Source of the DNA: an uncultured Saprospiraceae bacterium
GTDB lineage: Bacteria > Bacteroidota > Bacteroidia > Chitinophagales > Saprospiraceae
Direction of reading: 5' to 3'
Length of the DNA stretch: 64,000 nucleotides
NCBI GenBank assembly: GCA_937139495.1
Contig: CAKZQC010000020.1
Location: 46,559 to 110,558, forward strand
The position numbers were made by a program, and so were the translations under genes. Shown here piece after piece: positions 1 to 8,830 of the stretch (positions are counted from its first letter, which is position 1; each line of letters opens with the position of its first letter). The notes below the pieces were generated by a model, which saw nothing but the letters and a program-made list of their open reading frames with translations, made no database searches and had not been told where the DNA came from.

Positions 1-71
1 TTGTGGGTTGGTTGTAGAGAGGCTGCTAATAGCTCATTTTATGGGGAGATGAATGTATAAAAGGATAAGAG

Positions 72-1178
72 ATGAATCAACAATACGTATTACAAGAAGT
101 CAGTAAGTATTTATCTCGCTTTAAAGAACAAGTGAAAATTCAGAACAAGAATTCAGAGTTCAGTATAAATATTCATGCAGAAAATGTTCTAATCGACATC
201 TTCAATGTCATATATGATGTTGATTTAGTTAATTTGAATTATCAGGAGGGTAAAAACTATGATAGTATTGATCTTGGAGATAGGTCTGGAAAAATAGCTA
301 TTCAAGTTACTTCTACAAAGAAGATAGGGAAAATAAAAGACACTTTATTGAAGTATAAAAAAAATAAGCATTATGAAAACTATGAAGAGGTATATATTTT
401 TATTCTAGTTGGCAGGCAGGAAAAATATTCAACTAAAAGTCTTGATAAAATAATTGAAAATAAATTTACTTTTGATCAAGCTATTCACATTGTTGACTTT
501 CCTATTTTATACACTAAACTGAATGAGATAAATAATTTTGAAAAAACTCTGAAAGTTTTGAATTTACTTAAGGAGCAATTTTCAGATTTTAGAGTAGATA
601 AACCAGTAGAAATTAAACCTTCGGATTTTTTTATAAAGGGAGCAAGTGGCATAGAGATCTCTTGTAAACAAGCAGAGAGAGGAAGCGAATATTTACTTTG
701 TTTTCCAGTTGATATTATTGCACCTAAAAAAATAACAGTACGTTTCGAACAGGTAGGTTTAGCTTTTAGAGTGGTTTTTGAGGAGAATGTTACAGTACAA
801 CTACCAGTAAGTTTTGATATAGGTTTAGAATCAGGTGATGGGGAATATTTTTTTCCTAAGAATACCAATGAATATTTTATTGGACAATATGATTTTGATG
901 ATGATGGGATCGATGAAATTATTATAGCAGTTAAAGATGAAGTTCTATCAGACAATGCTATTCAGGTAAACGTATTCAAATATTATCCACCTGCTAGACA
1001 AGAACATGTTTATAGAAAGGAGAATTGGGAATTAATGGGGAATTTTTTAGGTGGATTAATGTTTCCATGTGAAGCTAAAATAACTGATAATTCAGTAAGA
1101 ATGGATAGAAATCACAGAGGGTTTTATTATGAATGGACATGTGTAAAGGGTAGATTTATCAATACAGGTGATTATTAA
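72..1178 (+). CDS. SMEK-domain protein with C-terminal FG-GAP-like segment
   Basis: 368 aa. The first ~130 residues match the SMEK domain as I know it: an amphipathic start, then NIHAE near residue 33, a YDSIDLGD motif near 64 and IAIQVTST near 77. That domain occurs at the N terminus of many accessory, often defence-associated, proteins of unknown reaction. The rest (about 180-368) is a beta-rich region with DFDDDGIDEIII near 275, an Asp-rich calcium-loop pattern like FG-GAP/VCBS repeats. There is no signal peptide, so it is probably cytoplasmic. ATG at 72 follows an AAGGATAAGAG stretch that can serve as ribosome binding site. Codons are AT-richer than in the core genes further right, suggesting transfer. 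The domain call is from memory of the family; the function is unknown. Confidence 0.7.
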   Translation: MNQQYVLQEVSKYLSRFKEQVKIQNKNSEFSINIHAENVLIDIFNVIYDVDLVNLNYQEGKNYDSIDLGDRSGKIAIQVTSTKKIGKIKDTLLKYKKNKHYENYEEVYIFILVGRQEKYSTKSLDKIIENKFTFDQAIHIVDFPILYTKLNEINNFEKTLKVLNLLKEQFSDFRVDKPVEIKPSDFFIKGASGIEISCKQAERGSEYLLCFPVDIIAPKKITVRFEQVGLAFRVVFEENVTVQLPVSFDIGLESGDGEYFFPKNTNEYFIGQYDFDDDGIDEIIIAVKDEVLSDNAIQVNVFKYYPPARQEHVYRKENWELMGNFLGGLMFPCEAKITDNSVRMDRNHRGFYYEWTCVKGRFINTGDY

Positions 1179-1215
1179 ATAAATTAGTACATTATCCTCG
1201 ATAATTAGTACTTAA

Positions 1216-1239
1216 ATCACCAATCACCAATCACCAATA
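1216..1239 (+). repeat. Heptanucleotide tandem repeat AATCACC
   Basis: Three consecutive copies of AATCACC (preceded by a TAA and followed by a partial AATAACC copy). Seven-base period, intergenic, at the broken 5' edge of the following ORF. It resembles the short tandemly repeated repetitive (STRR) heptamers described in cyanobacteria. Confidence 0.75.
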
Positions 1240-1821
1240 ACCCAATTCTTCCAAGACCACCCACAATACGCCAATCCAGTAGCGAGAAACAAGAAAATAT
1301 ACGAAAATTGGGAAAACTGTACCTTAGATAGTGAATCCGCTTTTGAAGGCGTACACAATGGATTTAGGGTAGAGGTGAAGTTTAGTTTTTGGTCGGAAGG
1401 GAATACCACTAATATAGTAACCGTCCGACAATTACAGTCCGCAGAAGGCAGCCTAATCCCTCGACTCGCCCCAATTACGACCTTTACGTATGTCACTCAA
1501 AAAGTAACTGGAAATTTGCCTACCATCAAGATCGTACCCAATAACTTGGGATCGCAATTGAGTGCCGTTTTTGATTTTAAGAATGAAAAGATAAGTCATC
1601 GTTTTTATCATTACCTCATTCGTTCAAACGATGCGACAGCCTGCAAAAAGCTATTAAGTAATCCTTTTTTAGCAGCGGTTTTGAAGAACAAAGAATTAGT
1701 CAAATTTCGTTCGTATAAAAATAAAACAAGGCTAGTATTCAAGAAAGTATTTGAAGAGAAGCAAGACATACAAGATTTGCTACTTTTTCTGAAAACTATT
1801 GATCGTGTTGTGCTGTATTAG
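1216..1821 (+). pseudogene. ORF lacking a start codon, probably 5'-truncated
   Basis: The frame is open from a TAA at 1213-1215 and reads protein-like sequence from about 1240 (Q-F-F-Q-D-H-P-Q-Y-A-N-P), well before the only usable start, a GTG at 1375 (148 aa). No ATG lies in frame near the front. The open frame begins inside a tandem heptamer repeat (AATCACC x3, 1216-1236), so the 5' part of a longer gene may have been lost at that repeat. The C-terminal part is basic (KFRSYKNKTRLVFKK). I do not recognise the family. It could also be translated from GTG 1375 as a shortened protein. Confidence 0.5.
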
Positions 1822-1858
1822 AGTCATCTAATAACCAAACCAGAACAACAACTAAACA

Positions 1859-2260
1859 ATGGCTATCCAACACAGCACCTTAGCAAAAGGCTTTGCCTTT
1901 GCAGGAATATCAAATATGTCCGTATTGATTTTCTCTAGATTTTTTACGAATCCTGTCATTGCACAGTACGATCCTGTCGTCATGTCCAACTTTGGGTTGA
2001 TGATGATTATGGTTTGGGGCTTGGCGTATATGGCTATTGCCAAGGATTTTCAGCAGGTCAGGTGGTTGGTAGGGGTTTTTGCGATAGAAAAGTTGATTTA
2101 TGGGAGTGTTTGGATCAATTGGCTACTGAATAATAAGCTCTCTGAAGTGTATGAAGCGGATATGATGGCTGGCATGTTTTACTCTATTTATGGGGTCAAT
2201 GACTGGACATTTTTTGTCTTCTTTTTGAGTGTATTTGTGTATTTAAGGAAATCAAAATAG
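1859..2260 (+). CDS. Small four-helix membrane protein
   Basis: 133 aa, almost entirely hydrophobic. Likely membrane helices are at about residues 10-30, 40-62, 70-92 and 112-130, ending in a short basic tail (RKSK). No catalytic motif is visible and I cannot name the family with confidence. Its stop codon (2258-2260) directly abuts the ATG of the next gene at 2261, so the two are almost certainly co-transcribed and perhaps translationally coupled. Start ATG 1859 follows an A-rich leader. Confidence 0.6.
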   Translation: MAIQHSTLAKGFAFAGISNMSVLIFSRFFTNPVIAQYDPVVMSNFGLMMIMVWGLAYMAIAKDFQQVRWLVGVFAIEKLIYGSVWINWLLNNKLSEVYEADMMAGMFYSIYGVNDWTFFVFFLSVFVYLRKSK

Positions 2261-2677
2261 ATGGAAGAAACATTAAAAATTATTGAAAAATGTCGTGTAT
2301 TTGCTCAGCAAGCTGACGCGTTAGAAGCCAAAGCATTTGAGGATATTCCTTATAGAGATGCTCACTTTGTAGATGATTTCAATAAGCTGTTTGAGCAATA
2401 TGCGTACGGCAAACAAAACCGAACGATATCGGGTCTGAATTTCAGACAACCTGCCCGTTACGACCATATCAATACTTGCGATAAGGAGGTAATTGAACAA
2501 GTGTCAAAGACACGTTATTACGTGACATTTGAAGGTAAACCTCAATGGAAAACAATACGTTTTGTCTTGGACAAAAGACAAGGCGAATGGAAATTGATAC
2601 GCTCCGAAAATTATCTTGGTATTGCCAATCATGGCAAAGATAGAGGCAAGGAAGTTTGGACCAAAAACAAACTCTAG
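2261..2677 (+). CDS. NTF2-fold immunity-like protein
   Basis: 138 aa, soluble. The pattern of an N-terminal helix pair followed by a curved sheet (RYYVTFEG, WKTIRFVLDKRQGEWKLIRSE) is that of small NTF2-like (SnoaL/RhsIA-type) proteins, several of which act as immunity proteins to polymorphic toxins. ATG immediately follows the stop of the upstream membrane protein. No toxin gene is adjacent in the window, so if it is an immunity protein it is an orphan. The fold assignment is moderate; the immunity role is inference. Confidence 0.5.
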   Translation: MEETLKIIEKCRVFAQQADALEAKAFEDIPYRDAHFVDDFNKLFEQYAYGKQNRTISGLNFRQPARYDHINTCDKEVIEQVSKTRYYVTFEGKPQWKTIRFVLDKRQGEWKLIRSENYLGIANHGKDRGKEVWTKNKL

Positions 2678-2694
2678 AACGCTCCCCAATTACC

Positions 2695-5331
2695 TTATTC
2701 CACCACAATAGGAAACAAAAAGCTACCCCAAAGTCCCGCTTTGGTCTTGGTAGGAGGCAATTGTACTTGATAACCTCTAGTAGAGCCGTCGGTGGTCGCT
2801 ACTTCTAGCACCTTGGCAGGTGGCGGAAGCGGTGCTTGGAGCAGGCTCGATACATCGAAACGCTCAAAACCAACCAATACTTTGACGTAATAAATAGCAT
2901 CAGGTAGCAGCGCTCTGTTTTGCTGCATTTGTAGCGGTTTGTCGAGTCGCAAATTATGGAGTTGAGCCACCGCTTGTGGCGGCAATAAATCACAACCCAA
3001 ATCAGGTTGCAAGGGCAAAATTCCAAAATTTTCATCTAGCAACAAGGTCGAATAATATAAGGGTTGCGAGCCTTGCGTATGTGTGATTTTCAAGTCAAAT
3101 AGCAAGGCGGTTTGATTGGTAATATTAAAGAACAACGGTTTATCTTCTGCGATGTCAATGGGGATAATTTCGCCACGCTCGTAGTCGTCAAACTCGTCGG
3201 CTTCATGCGTCCCAATCTGAATTTTTTGAGCGGCTGTTTTTTCTTTATTACTCCAAAAAGTAAAATCAAAAATCAATCGATGAGCTTTTAGAGCTTCTAG
3301 TTGTAGCGGATTATATAGATTTTTGACGGTTTCCCATTTTGTTATTTTTTGTAAGCTGCGCAATAAACCAAAGGCAGATTTTTTGCTCAAATCTTTGGTT
3401 TTAGCGAAGAGAGGCAAGGGCGAAAGTTCGTTTTCTATGATGGAGCGAACCTCCCAACCGTCGGCTTGTGTTTGTAGGCTAAAATCGGCTTTTTCTATGG
3501 GTTGCCAATTGACGAAAGCCGCAAAATAATTCGCTATTTCTGGGCTAGAATCTAGTAGCTCAGGAAAGATTTGTTGTAGAGCATTGTCGAGTGGCTTTGC
3601 TGCCACTTTTATAGGCTGTTGTTGTGCATCAAAAGCCGCTAGGAGCTTTGTCAAAATAGGCGTGCTGGCTTCTAGAGCGGTCAAGTCGAAGGCTTCAGGC
3701 ATCGCAATGGGCTGAATACTGCCATCATGCCAAGTGGCTACAGAATTATCACTCAACCAAATGACACTTTCTATTCTGTAATCGTCGATAGCTACGGCGG
3801 AAGTCTTGCTAATGATCGTTTGGGGGGCATCTTTGTGATACAATGCCAACCAATCTTGAGTTTGATCAACATAATAATCGGCTTGCTGCCAATCTGCTAC
3901 CCATTGCAATTTGAGTTGCCCAAGTTGGCGTTCTTTGGTTCGATTATTGGCATGAAAATGTTGCTCAAAAATAGCCGTAGCAGGACGCTTGTCAATGCCT
4001 ACTTTGATACGCCACTTCCGCAAGTAAACCGCAGGAATGAGCACCAAAAGTCGAGCAGCTTCGCTGGTAGCTGGTGCCGCCGCTTCAAAAGTAAGCTGGC
4101 TATAGGTAGCCGAAACCGCTGTAATACGGGCATTACTTTTGCCTTTGGGCGAATTGCCTTGATAAAAAACTTCCACGGGAATGTAAGGTAGTTTTTCGCT
4201 CAATGTTGGTAGCAAGGTCATTTCGCTAGTGGCAATATGCCAACCTCTTTCGGAGTTGTACGCCAAAGAACTAAAGCCTTCCAAGGCGTTGTTGGTTACT
4301 GTATTTTTTTGTGTCAAATTTTTGCGTAGCAAGTCGCCCAAGAAAGGCTCGAATCGAGCTTGAAAATTACTGTCAGGCAGGTACAAACTAGGCGACTGTT
4401 CATACACGCCACCAATTTGCAAACGCACTCTATCAAACAAATCTTGATAGCTGATATTGTTTTTATTGGCTGCTAGTACTGCCAGTAAATTATTGGTAAA
4501 AACGCCACCAGAAGGAGCGACTTCGTAGGCAAATTGATGTTTGGCGCAAGCCGCCAAATGAATATGCGAACTCAAAGGGAGTAGCTCATCAATCGGTATG
4601 GTGGGGTGTTGTAGATTATCCTGAATTTTATTTAGCAAAGCGGTATTAAATGCGGTGTATTTAGCTGCCAAGTCTTCGCTAGAAGTATTTAGCCACTCGT
4701 CTAGCATACTATCGGAATTGACAGGCGTAGTGAATCGAGCCACGGGAGCTTCTTCGGTGGAGGTAGCTGTTGTATCTTGCTGAGCTAACAAGGAGTGTAC
4801 TTCTTTTATTTTGTTGGTAACTTGTGCTACTTGCTCGGCTAGTCTAGACGCTCCCGTAGCATGACAAGAATCTTGCAGAAAGATTAATTTTGCTCCATTG
4901 ACGGTGCTAATTTGATGGAACAAATGACGGAGTTCTTTGTCCAAAATAGGAGGAACAGTACTTTCTGGCGAAAGTTCGGTATCACTAGGTACAAGTACTT
5001 GAAACTTGTTGTCTGTTTCTTCAAAGTAGGCAGGAGCTTTTTGGGTAGAACCATGTCCAGCATAAAACAAAATAGCATAATCGCCCTCTTTAGCTTGACC
5101 CAAATGTTGTTGAATAGAGCTAATGATATGCTGTCGAGTTGGTAGCATATCGCTACCAGAAAGGAGTGCTAACGGATGGAAATTATAAGCGGTGGTATCT
5201 ATATTTTTTTGCAAATAATCTTGCATGCGGCTAGCGTCTTGCACGCAACCATTTAAGTTGCTAATAGGCGATTGGTATTGGTCAATACCAATAAAAAGAG
5301 CATAGCAATTGCGTAAAGTAGAAGTTGGCAT
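2695..5331 (-). CDS. Large caspase-family (peptidase C14) protein
   Basis: 878 aa. The N-terminal ~320 residues form a caspase-like domain: a beta-1 core ALFIGIDQY (11-19), the catalytic His in FYAGHGS (His93) and the catalytic Cys in QDSCHATG (Cys156), with Asp154 just before it. No signal peptide or membrane helix is present, so it is cytoplasmic. The remaining ~550 residues are beta-rich and Pro/Leu-rich with no domain I recognise; they may be a substrate- or partner-binding region. It starts 3 bp after the stop of the membrane protein at 5335-6213, the tightest junction in this minus-strand cluster, which implies the protease works with the membrane proteins. Family knowledge: prokaryotic caspase homologues act as proteases triggered by STAND or other sensors in conflict systems. 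Confidence 0.85.
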   Translation of the reverse strand: MPTSTLRNCYALFIGIDQYQSPISNLNGCVQDASRMQDYLQKNIDTTAYNFHPLALLSGSDMLPTRQHIISSIQQHLGQAKEGDYAILFYAGHGSTQKAPAYFEETDNKFQVLVPSDTELSPESTVPPILDKELRHLFHQISTVNGAKLIFLQDSCHATGASRLAEQVAQVTNKIKEVHSLLAQQDTTATSTEEAPVARFTTPVNSDSMLDEWLNTSSEDLAAKYTAFNTALLNKIQDNLQHPTIPIDELLPLSSHIHLAACAKHQFAYEVAPSGGVFTNNLLAVLAANKNNISYQDLFDRVRLQIGGVYEQSPSLYLPDSNFQARFEPFLGDLLRKNLTQKNTVTNNALEGFSSLAYNSERGWHIATSEMTLLPTLSEKLPYIPVEVFYQGNSPKGKSNARITAVSATYSQLTFEAAAPATSEAARLLVLIPAVYLRKWRIKVGIDKRPATAIFEQHFHANNRTKERQLGQLKLQWVADWQQADYYVDQTQDWLALYHKDAPQTIISKTSAVAIDDYRIESVIWLSDNSVATWHDGSIQPIAMPEAFDLTALEASTPILTKLLAAFDAQQQPIKVAAKPLDNALQQIFPELLDSSPEIANYFAAFVNWQPIEKADFSLQTQADGWEVRSIIENELSPLPLFAKTKDLSKKSAFGLLRSLQKITKWETVKNLYNPLQLEALKAHRLIFDFTFWSNKEKTAAQKIQIGTHEADEFDDYERGEIIPIDIAEDKPLFFNITNQTALLFDLKITHTQGSQPLYYSTLLLDENFGILPLQPDLGCDLLPPQAVAQLHNLRLDKPLQMQQNRALLPDAIYYVKVLVGFERFDVSSLLQAPLPPPAKVLEVATTDGSTRGYQVQLPPTKTKAGLWGSFLFPIVVE

Positions 5332-5334
5332 TGT

Positions 5335-6213
5335 TTATTTTTTTGGAGTCGTAGTCTTGTCAGACAAAGGAATGTGCAGCTGTATAGAAATTTTATTTTC
5401 TTCCTCAAATATGGCTGCCATAGCAGCTTCGCTGAGTGGATGACGATTCTTTTTGGTGGCTTCCAATTTTATCAAATTGGCGGTTGGCACGGTGGCGGTG
5501 TAGGCATCAATTAAGCCGTCAGATAGGGCTATTTGTTCGATTAGTTCAATGGCTTGTTTGTTTTGGGGGTTGAGTTGCCATGCCTTGGCGGTAAGCTCAA
5601 ACGCTTCTTTGATATTGTTTTGTTGGAGGGCAATTGCTCCTAAACTGCTCAAGGTCGTCGATTGGGCTATTTTGCGTTCTTCTCTAATCTGTTTGCTGGC
5701 TAATTGTAGCGAATCATAGCTTTGTATCAAATTCTGGACATAGCTGGTGTCAAACAGGTCAATCGAGTTGGTCTCTACGGTTAGTTGTGTCAAAGAATCG
5801 ATTTCCTGTTGTTTTCTTTGTTGGTAAGCTAGCTCGGACTGTATGCCTCTTTCTGCCTCAAAAATAGATTCTTTAGTAGCCTTCAATTCCATGTTGTAAT
5901 AAAAAATATAACACAAAATAGCGAACAGGAAAAATAGAAAAAGACCGACTAAAAGTCGTCTTCTCTTGCGTGCCTTTATAATCTTAGATTTGCTTTTGTC
6001 AATAAATTTTTGCGTAGCCGTTTCGATAAATAAACGTTCCTCGTAAGGGTCGATATAGTCCAAATCTTTTTGCGAAAGCAATACATTTTCTTCCTGATAA
6101 TACAATTGACGTTCCCGAATAAACGTAGCGATGTTGATCAGCATTTTATCATCATGCGATGCTCTATCGTAAATGCTTTTGGCGAGACTGTCGTGTATTA
6201 ATTCTACTTTCAT
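5335..6213 (-). CDS. Orphan STAND-like C-terminal module, membrane protein (paralogue 3)
   Basis: 292 aa. The first ~78 residues carry the same module as its two upstream neighbours: HDSLAKSIY (7-15), DDKMLI (21-26), LLSQKDLDYIDPYEE (45-59) and an FI..SK end. One membrane helix follows at about 87-106, then an extracytoplasmic or cytoplasmic coiled coil (110-190) and a TPR-like pair (TTLSSLGAIALQQNNIKEAF, near 188-215). In Bacteroidota STAND NTPases with WD40 repeats, a similar HDxLAxxI...F segment sits between the NTPase and a membrane helix; here it stands alone. The orientation across the membrane is not determined. It lies 3 bp upstream of the caspase gene. Confidence 0.7.
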   Translation of the reverse strand: MKVELIHDSLAKSIYDRASHDDKMLINIATFIRERQLYYQEENVLLSQKDLDYIDPYEERLFIETATQKFIDKSKSKIIKARKRRRLLVGLFLFFLFAILCYIFYYNMELKATKESIFEAERGIQSELAYQQRKQQEIDSLTQLTVETNSIDLFDTSYVQNLIQSYDSLQLASKQIREERKIAQSTTLSSLGAIALQQNNIKEAFELTAKAWQLNPQNKQAIELIEQIALSDGLIDAYTATVPTANLIKLEATKKNRHPLSEAAMAAIFEEENKISIQLHIPLSDKTTTPKK

Positions 6214-6267
6214 GTGTACTAAACAAAAATCAAAAAATATAAAAAAGCGAGAGTAATTAATGGATTT

Positions 6268-7719
6268 TTATTGCAAGAAGCAAGTCGTTGCTTTCTGCAA
6301 TGTCAGTAAGCCGTTGGTTGTCAATTCGATGGTTGCGGTTTTGTCTTTTGGCAACACCAGTATTATTTCTTTAATGGCGTTTTGCTGTAGAACCGTTTTT
6401 TGAGCAGTGGAAATAGGACAACTAAGTTGAATTTTCTTATCCACTACTGTTTTTTGCAAATCACTAAATATGATTTGTTTGCCATTTTCCAACATTAAGC
6501 GAATCTCAACAGGAGCGATAGTTTCTTTTCGGAGTTGAAATTCGAGCAATTGGCTACTGCTGTACCTAAAGGCTGTTCGATTATTGTCCAAGTCGGTCCA
6601 TTTGCTAGTTTGTTGCTGTACGAAGGCACAGGGCAGATTGGTATTGGATTGATTGCTAATGGCAGTCCCAACAATGGGTTCCAAATTGGGGGTGGGCATC
6701 GTAGGCATATTCTCTATTCGAGAGCCACCGCCCGCAGTAGGAGGGGTTGGTGGTTTAGTAGCGATGGGAGGATGCTGATTAGGAGCTTTTTTGAGGTCTT
6801 TCAGCATTTTTGGTTTAGCAATCGGCTGTTGTTCGTTTGGGCGAACACGTTTTGACGCATCGCCAATAGCTTGTTCTACCGTTTTGTTTTTTTTGCTACC
6901 CACTTCGTTATCTTCCGAAAAAATTGCCAACATATTTTCGACTTCAAGCGTTCCTGTTTTTATTTTTTTGCGCGTTTGACTAATAATATCCTTAGTTTCT
7001 TGTTTTACAAAATCAGAAAGGTCAGCATTGGATAATTCGGCTAATACCAATAGGGCTTGACTGTTTTTTTCATTCAGTTTCAATGCTTTTTCTACGAGTT
7101 GTAGTGCGGCACCTTTATCTTTTTGGCTCAATGCCGTAGCTGCCAAATTGCTAAGGGTGGCGGACTGTGCTCTGTTCCGTAATTTTTCGTCTTCCAGCTG
7201 TTGTTGTTGTACCGTATCGTATCGGGCAATAAGCATACGAAGCAGAATGGTATCCTGTACGCCAATATTTTGTTCGGTTAAGTTGGTCTTATTGAGCGTG
7301 GCTATTTTGGTGTTTTCATCTTGTTGACGTTGCTTATAAAGCTTTTCTGCATACGCCAATTTTTTTTCTTCTAATGCTTTGGTACGAAGCAACTTGATCG
7401 TAGTAGTGACACCCCAGATGATACCTGCTATGATGGCAACAAGCGACAAGACACGAACCGCAATAAATGCTACACGAGCAGAAGAGGCTTTTTGGCGACT
7501 TTTGCGAATCAATATTGTTTGTTCGGGAGAGAGTGTTGTTTTGCTTAGGTAGGGGTCGATATACTTCAAATCTCGCTTGCTCAATAACGTCTGGGTCTCT
7601 TCATAATAGAGATGACGATTTTGGATAAAGGTGTTGATTTTAATCAACATTTTATCTTCGTTAGATGCCAATTGATAAATCTTTTTGGCAAGCGAATCGT
7701 GTACAATCTCTATTTTCAT
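6268..7719 (-). CDS. Orphan STAND-like C-terminal module, membrane protein (paralogue 2)
   Basis: 483 aa. N-terminal module (1-75) with HDSLAKKIY (7-15), EDKMLIKI and LLSKRDLKYIDPYLS; membrane helix about 83-105; charged coiled coil 110-185; TPR-like segment near 185-225 (SNLAATALSQKDKGAAL). Then comes a Pro-rich linker (about 295-345, KPPTPPTAGGG) and a unique ~130-residue beta-rich C-terminal domain that the sister proteins lack. That domain has two cysteines spaced by about 70 residues. The start is 9 bp after the stop of paralogue 1. The extra C-terminal domain suggests specialisation, perhaps as a sensor or ligand-binding part (inference). Confidence 0.7.
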   Translation of the reverse strand: MKIEIVHDSLAKKIYQLASNEDKMLIKINTFIQNRHLYYEETQTLLSKRDLKYIDPYLSKTTLSPEQTILIRKSRQKASSARVAFIAVRVLSLVAIIAGIIWGVTTTIKLLRTKALEEKKLAYAEKLYKQRQQDENTKIATLNKTNLTEQNIGVQDTILLRMLIARYDTVQQQQLEDEKLRNRAQSATLSNLAATALSQKDKGAALQLVEKALKLNEKNSQALLVLAELSNADLSDFVKQETKDIISQTRKKIKTGTLEVENMLAIFSEDNEVGSKKNKTVEQAIGDASKRVRPNEQQPIAKPKMLKDLKKAPNQHPPIATKPPTPPTAGGGSRIENMPTMPTPNLEPIVGTAISNQSNTNLPCAFVQQQTSKWTDLDNNRTAFRYSSSQLLEFQLRKETIAPVEIRLMLENGKQIIFSDLQKTVVDKKIQLSCPISTAQKTVLQQNAIKEIILVLPKDKTATIELTTNGLLTLQKATTCFLQ

Positions 7720-7728
7720 AGTTAGACT

Positions 7729-8712
7729 TTAGTCGTAGTAACGTTTGAGTTCAGAAGTAGATAATTTGCCATACTTGCTATCTAGTTGCGTTATAATAAG
7801 CTTTATTTTGCTTTGAGTGTAGGTATATTTAGGTTCTTCGCTATCCAAAAAACCACCTTTGGTTTGCTGCTGTAGTTTTTTTATTTTTATTTCGTTCAAA
7901 ACGTCCATTGCTTGGCTGTTTTCAGGAAGCAAGTCCCAAGCAGCACGAGCCAACTGAAACGACTTTTTGATTTGTGTTTCGGTCGGAGAACCATTGTTGT
8001 TATTAAGCAATAGATGTGCTTCTCTACTCAATTTGAGTGATTTTTGGCTGTTGGATAATTTTTTTTCTGCCAATGTATTTTCTATAATTTTATTTTGCAA
8101 CGCACCAGCTAATTTAGTTTTGTCTTTATCCAGCTGTTCTTTTTCGCCTTTTATTTCGCTATATGCTTCTTCAAGTTCGTCATTTTTGAATTCTAGTTCT
8201 AGCACCAATATCTCCAGTTCCTGAGCCATTTCTTTGAGTTCTGCATTTGATTTGTTAATCAAATTATCTTGTTTGCGGACACGCTCTTTGAGTTCATATT
8301 CATTATTAAGCAGTTGCTCAATCGAATCTTTTGCCTCTACCAAGTTTCGGTTAGTTCCTGTTAGGGTGGTGTTGGTGGCACGTAGTTTTTCTTTGGCTCT
8401 AAAAGTAGAACCCGAAAAAACCAATAACGTAATAATGACTATTGCAATACCAATAATACTTGCAATCGTCCAGTGCCAGACTCTTTTTTTGCTGACATCA
8501 ATAAATTTTTGCTCCGCATCAGAGAGTACAATTTCGTCTTCGAATTGTTGGATATATGCTAAATCTTCTCGGCTGAGTAGTTTTTTATTCTCTTGATAAA
8601 TCAAGAAATTAGTCGCAATTACATTGGCAACACGCAAGCGAGCTTTGTCGTTAGCATCTGCTTTGGCATATACTTTTTTGGCAAGTGTGTCGTGAGCAAT
8701 TTCTATTTTCAA
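7729..8712 (-). CDS. Orphan STAND-like C-terminal module, membrane protein (paralogue 1)
   Basis: 327 aa from a TTG start at 8712. This start is chosen because it gives exactly the N terminus seen in both paralogues (x-K-I-E-I-x-H-D-x-L-A-K-K); the longer open frame up to 8859 adds 49 unrelated residues and overlaps the upstream helicase gene. Module 1-75 (HDTLAKKVY, LLSREDLAYIQQFEDE), membrane helix 81-100, then a long heptad coiled coil of about 120 residues rich in E, K, L and N, and a TPR-like end (FQLARAAWDLLPENSQA). It is the first of three tandem paralogues. Confidence 0.68.
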   Translation of the reverse strand: MKIEIAHDTLAKKVYAKADANDKARLRVANVIATNFLIYQENKKLLSREDLAYIQQFEDEIVLSDAEQKFIDVSKKRVWHWTIASIIGIAIVIITLLVFSGSTFRAKEKLRATNTTLTGTNRNLVEAKDSIEQLLNNEYELKERVRKQDNLINKSNAELKEMAQELEILVLELEFKNDELEEAYSEIKGEKEQLDKDKTKLAGALQNKIIENTLAEKKLSNSQKSLKLSREAHLLLNNNNGSPTETQIKKSFQLARAAWDLLPENSQAMDVLNEIKIKKLQQQTKGGFLDSEEPKYTYTQSKIKLIITQLDSKYGKLSTSELKRYYD

Positions 8713-8830
8713 AATCGTAAATTGTAAAAGGTGTAGAGAAACAAAAAACAGGATAACCACATAGGGTATCAGGAGTACATGACTAAGATACAAATAACTA
8801 GCATAAAAAGTTGGCTGATAGCCACTAAAT

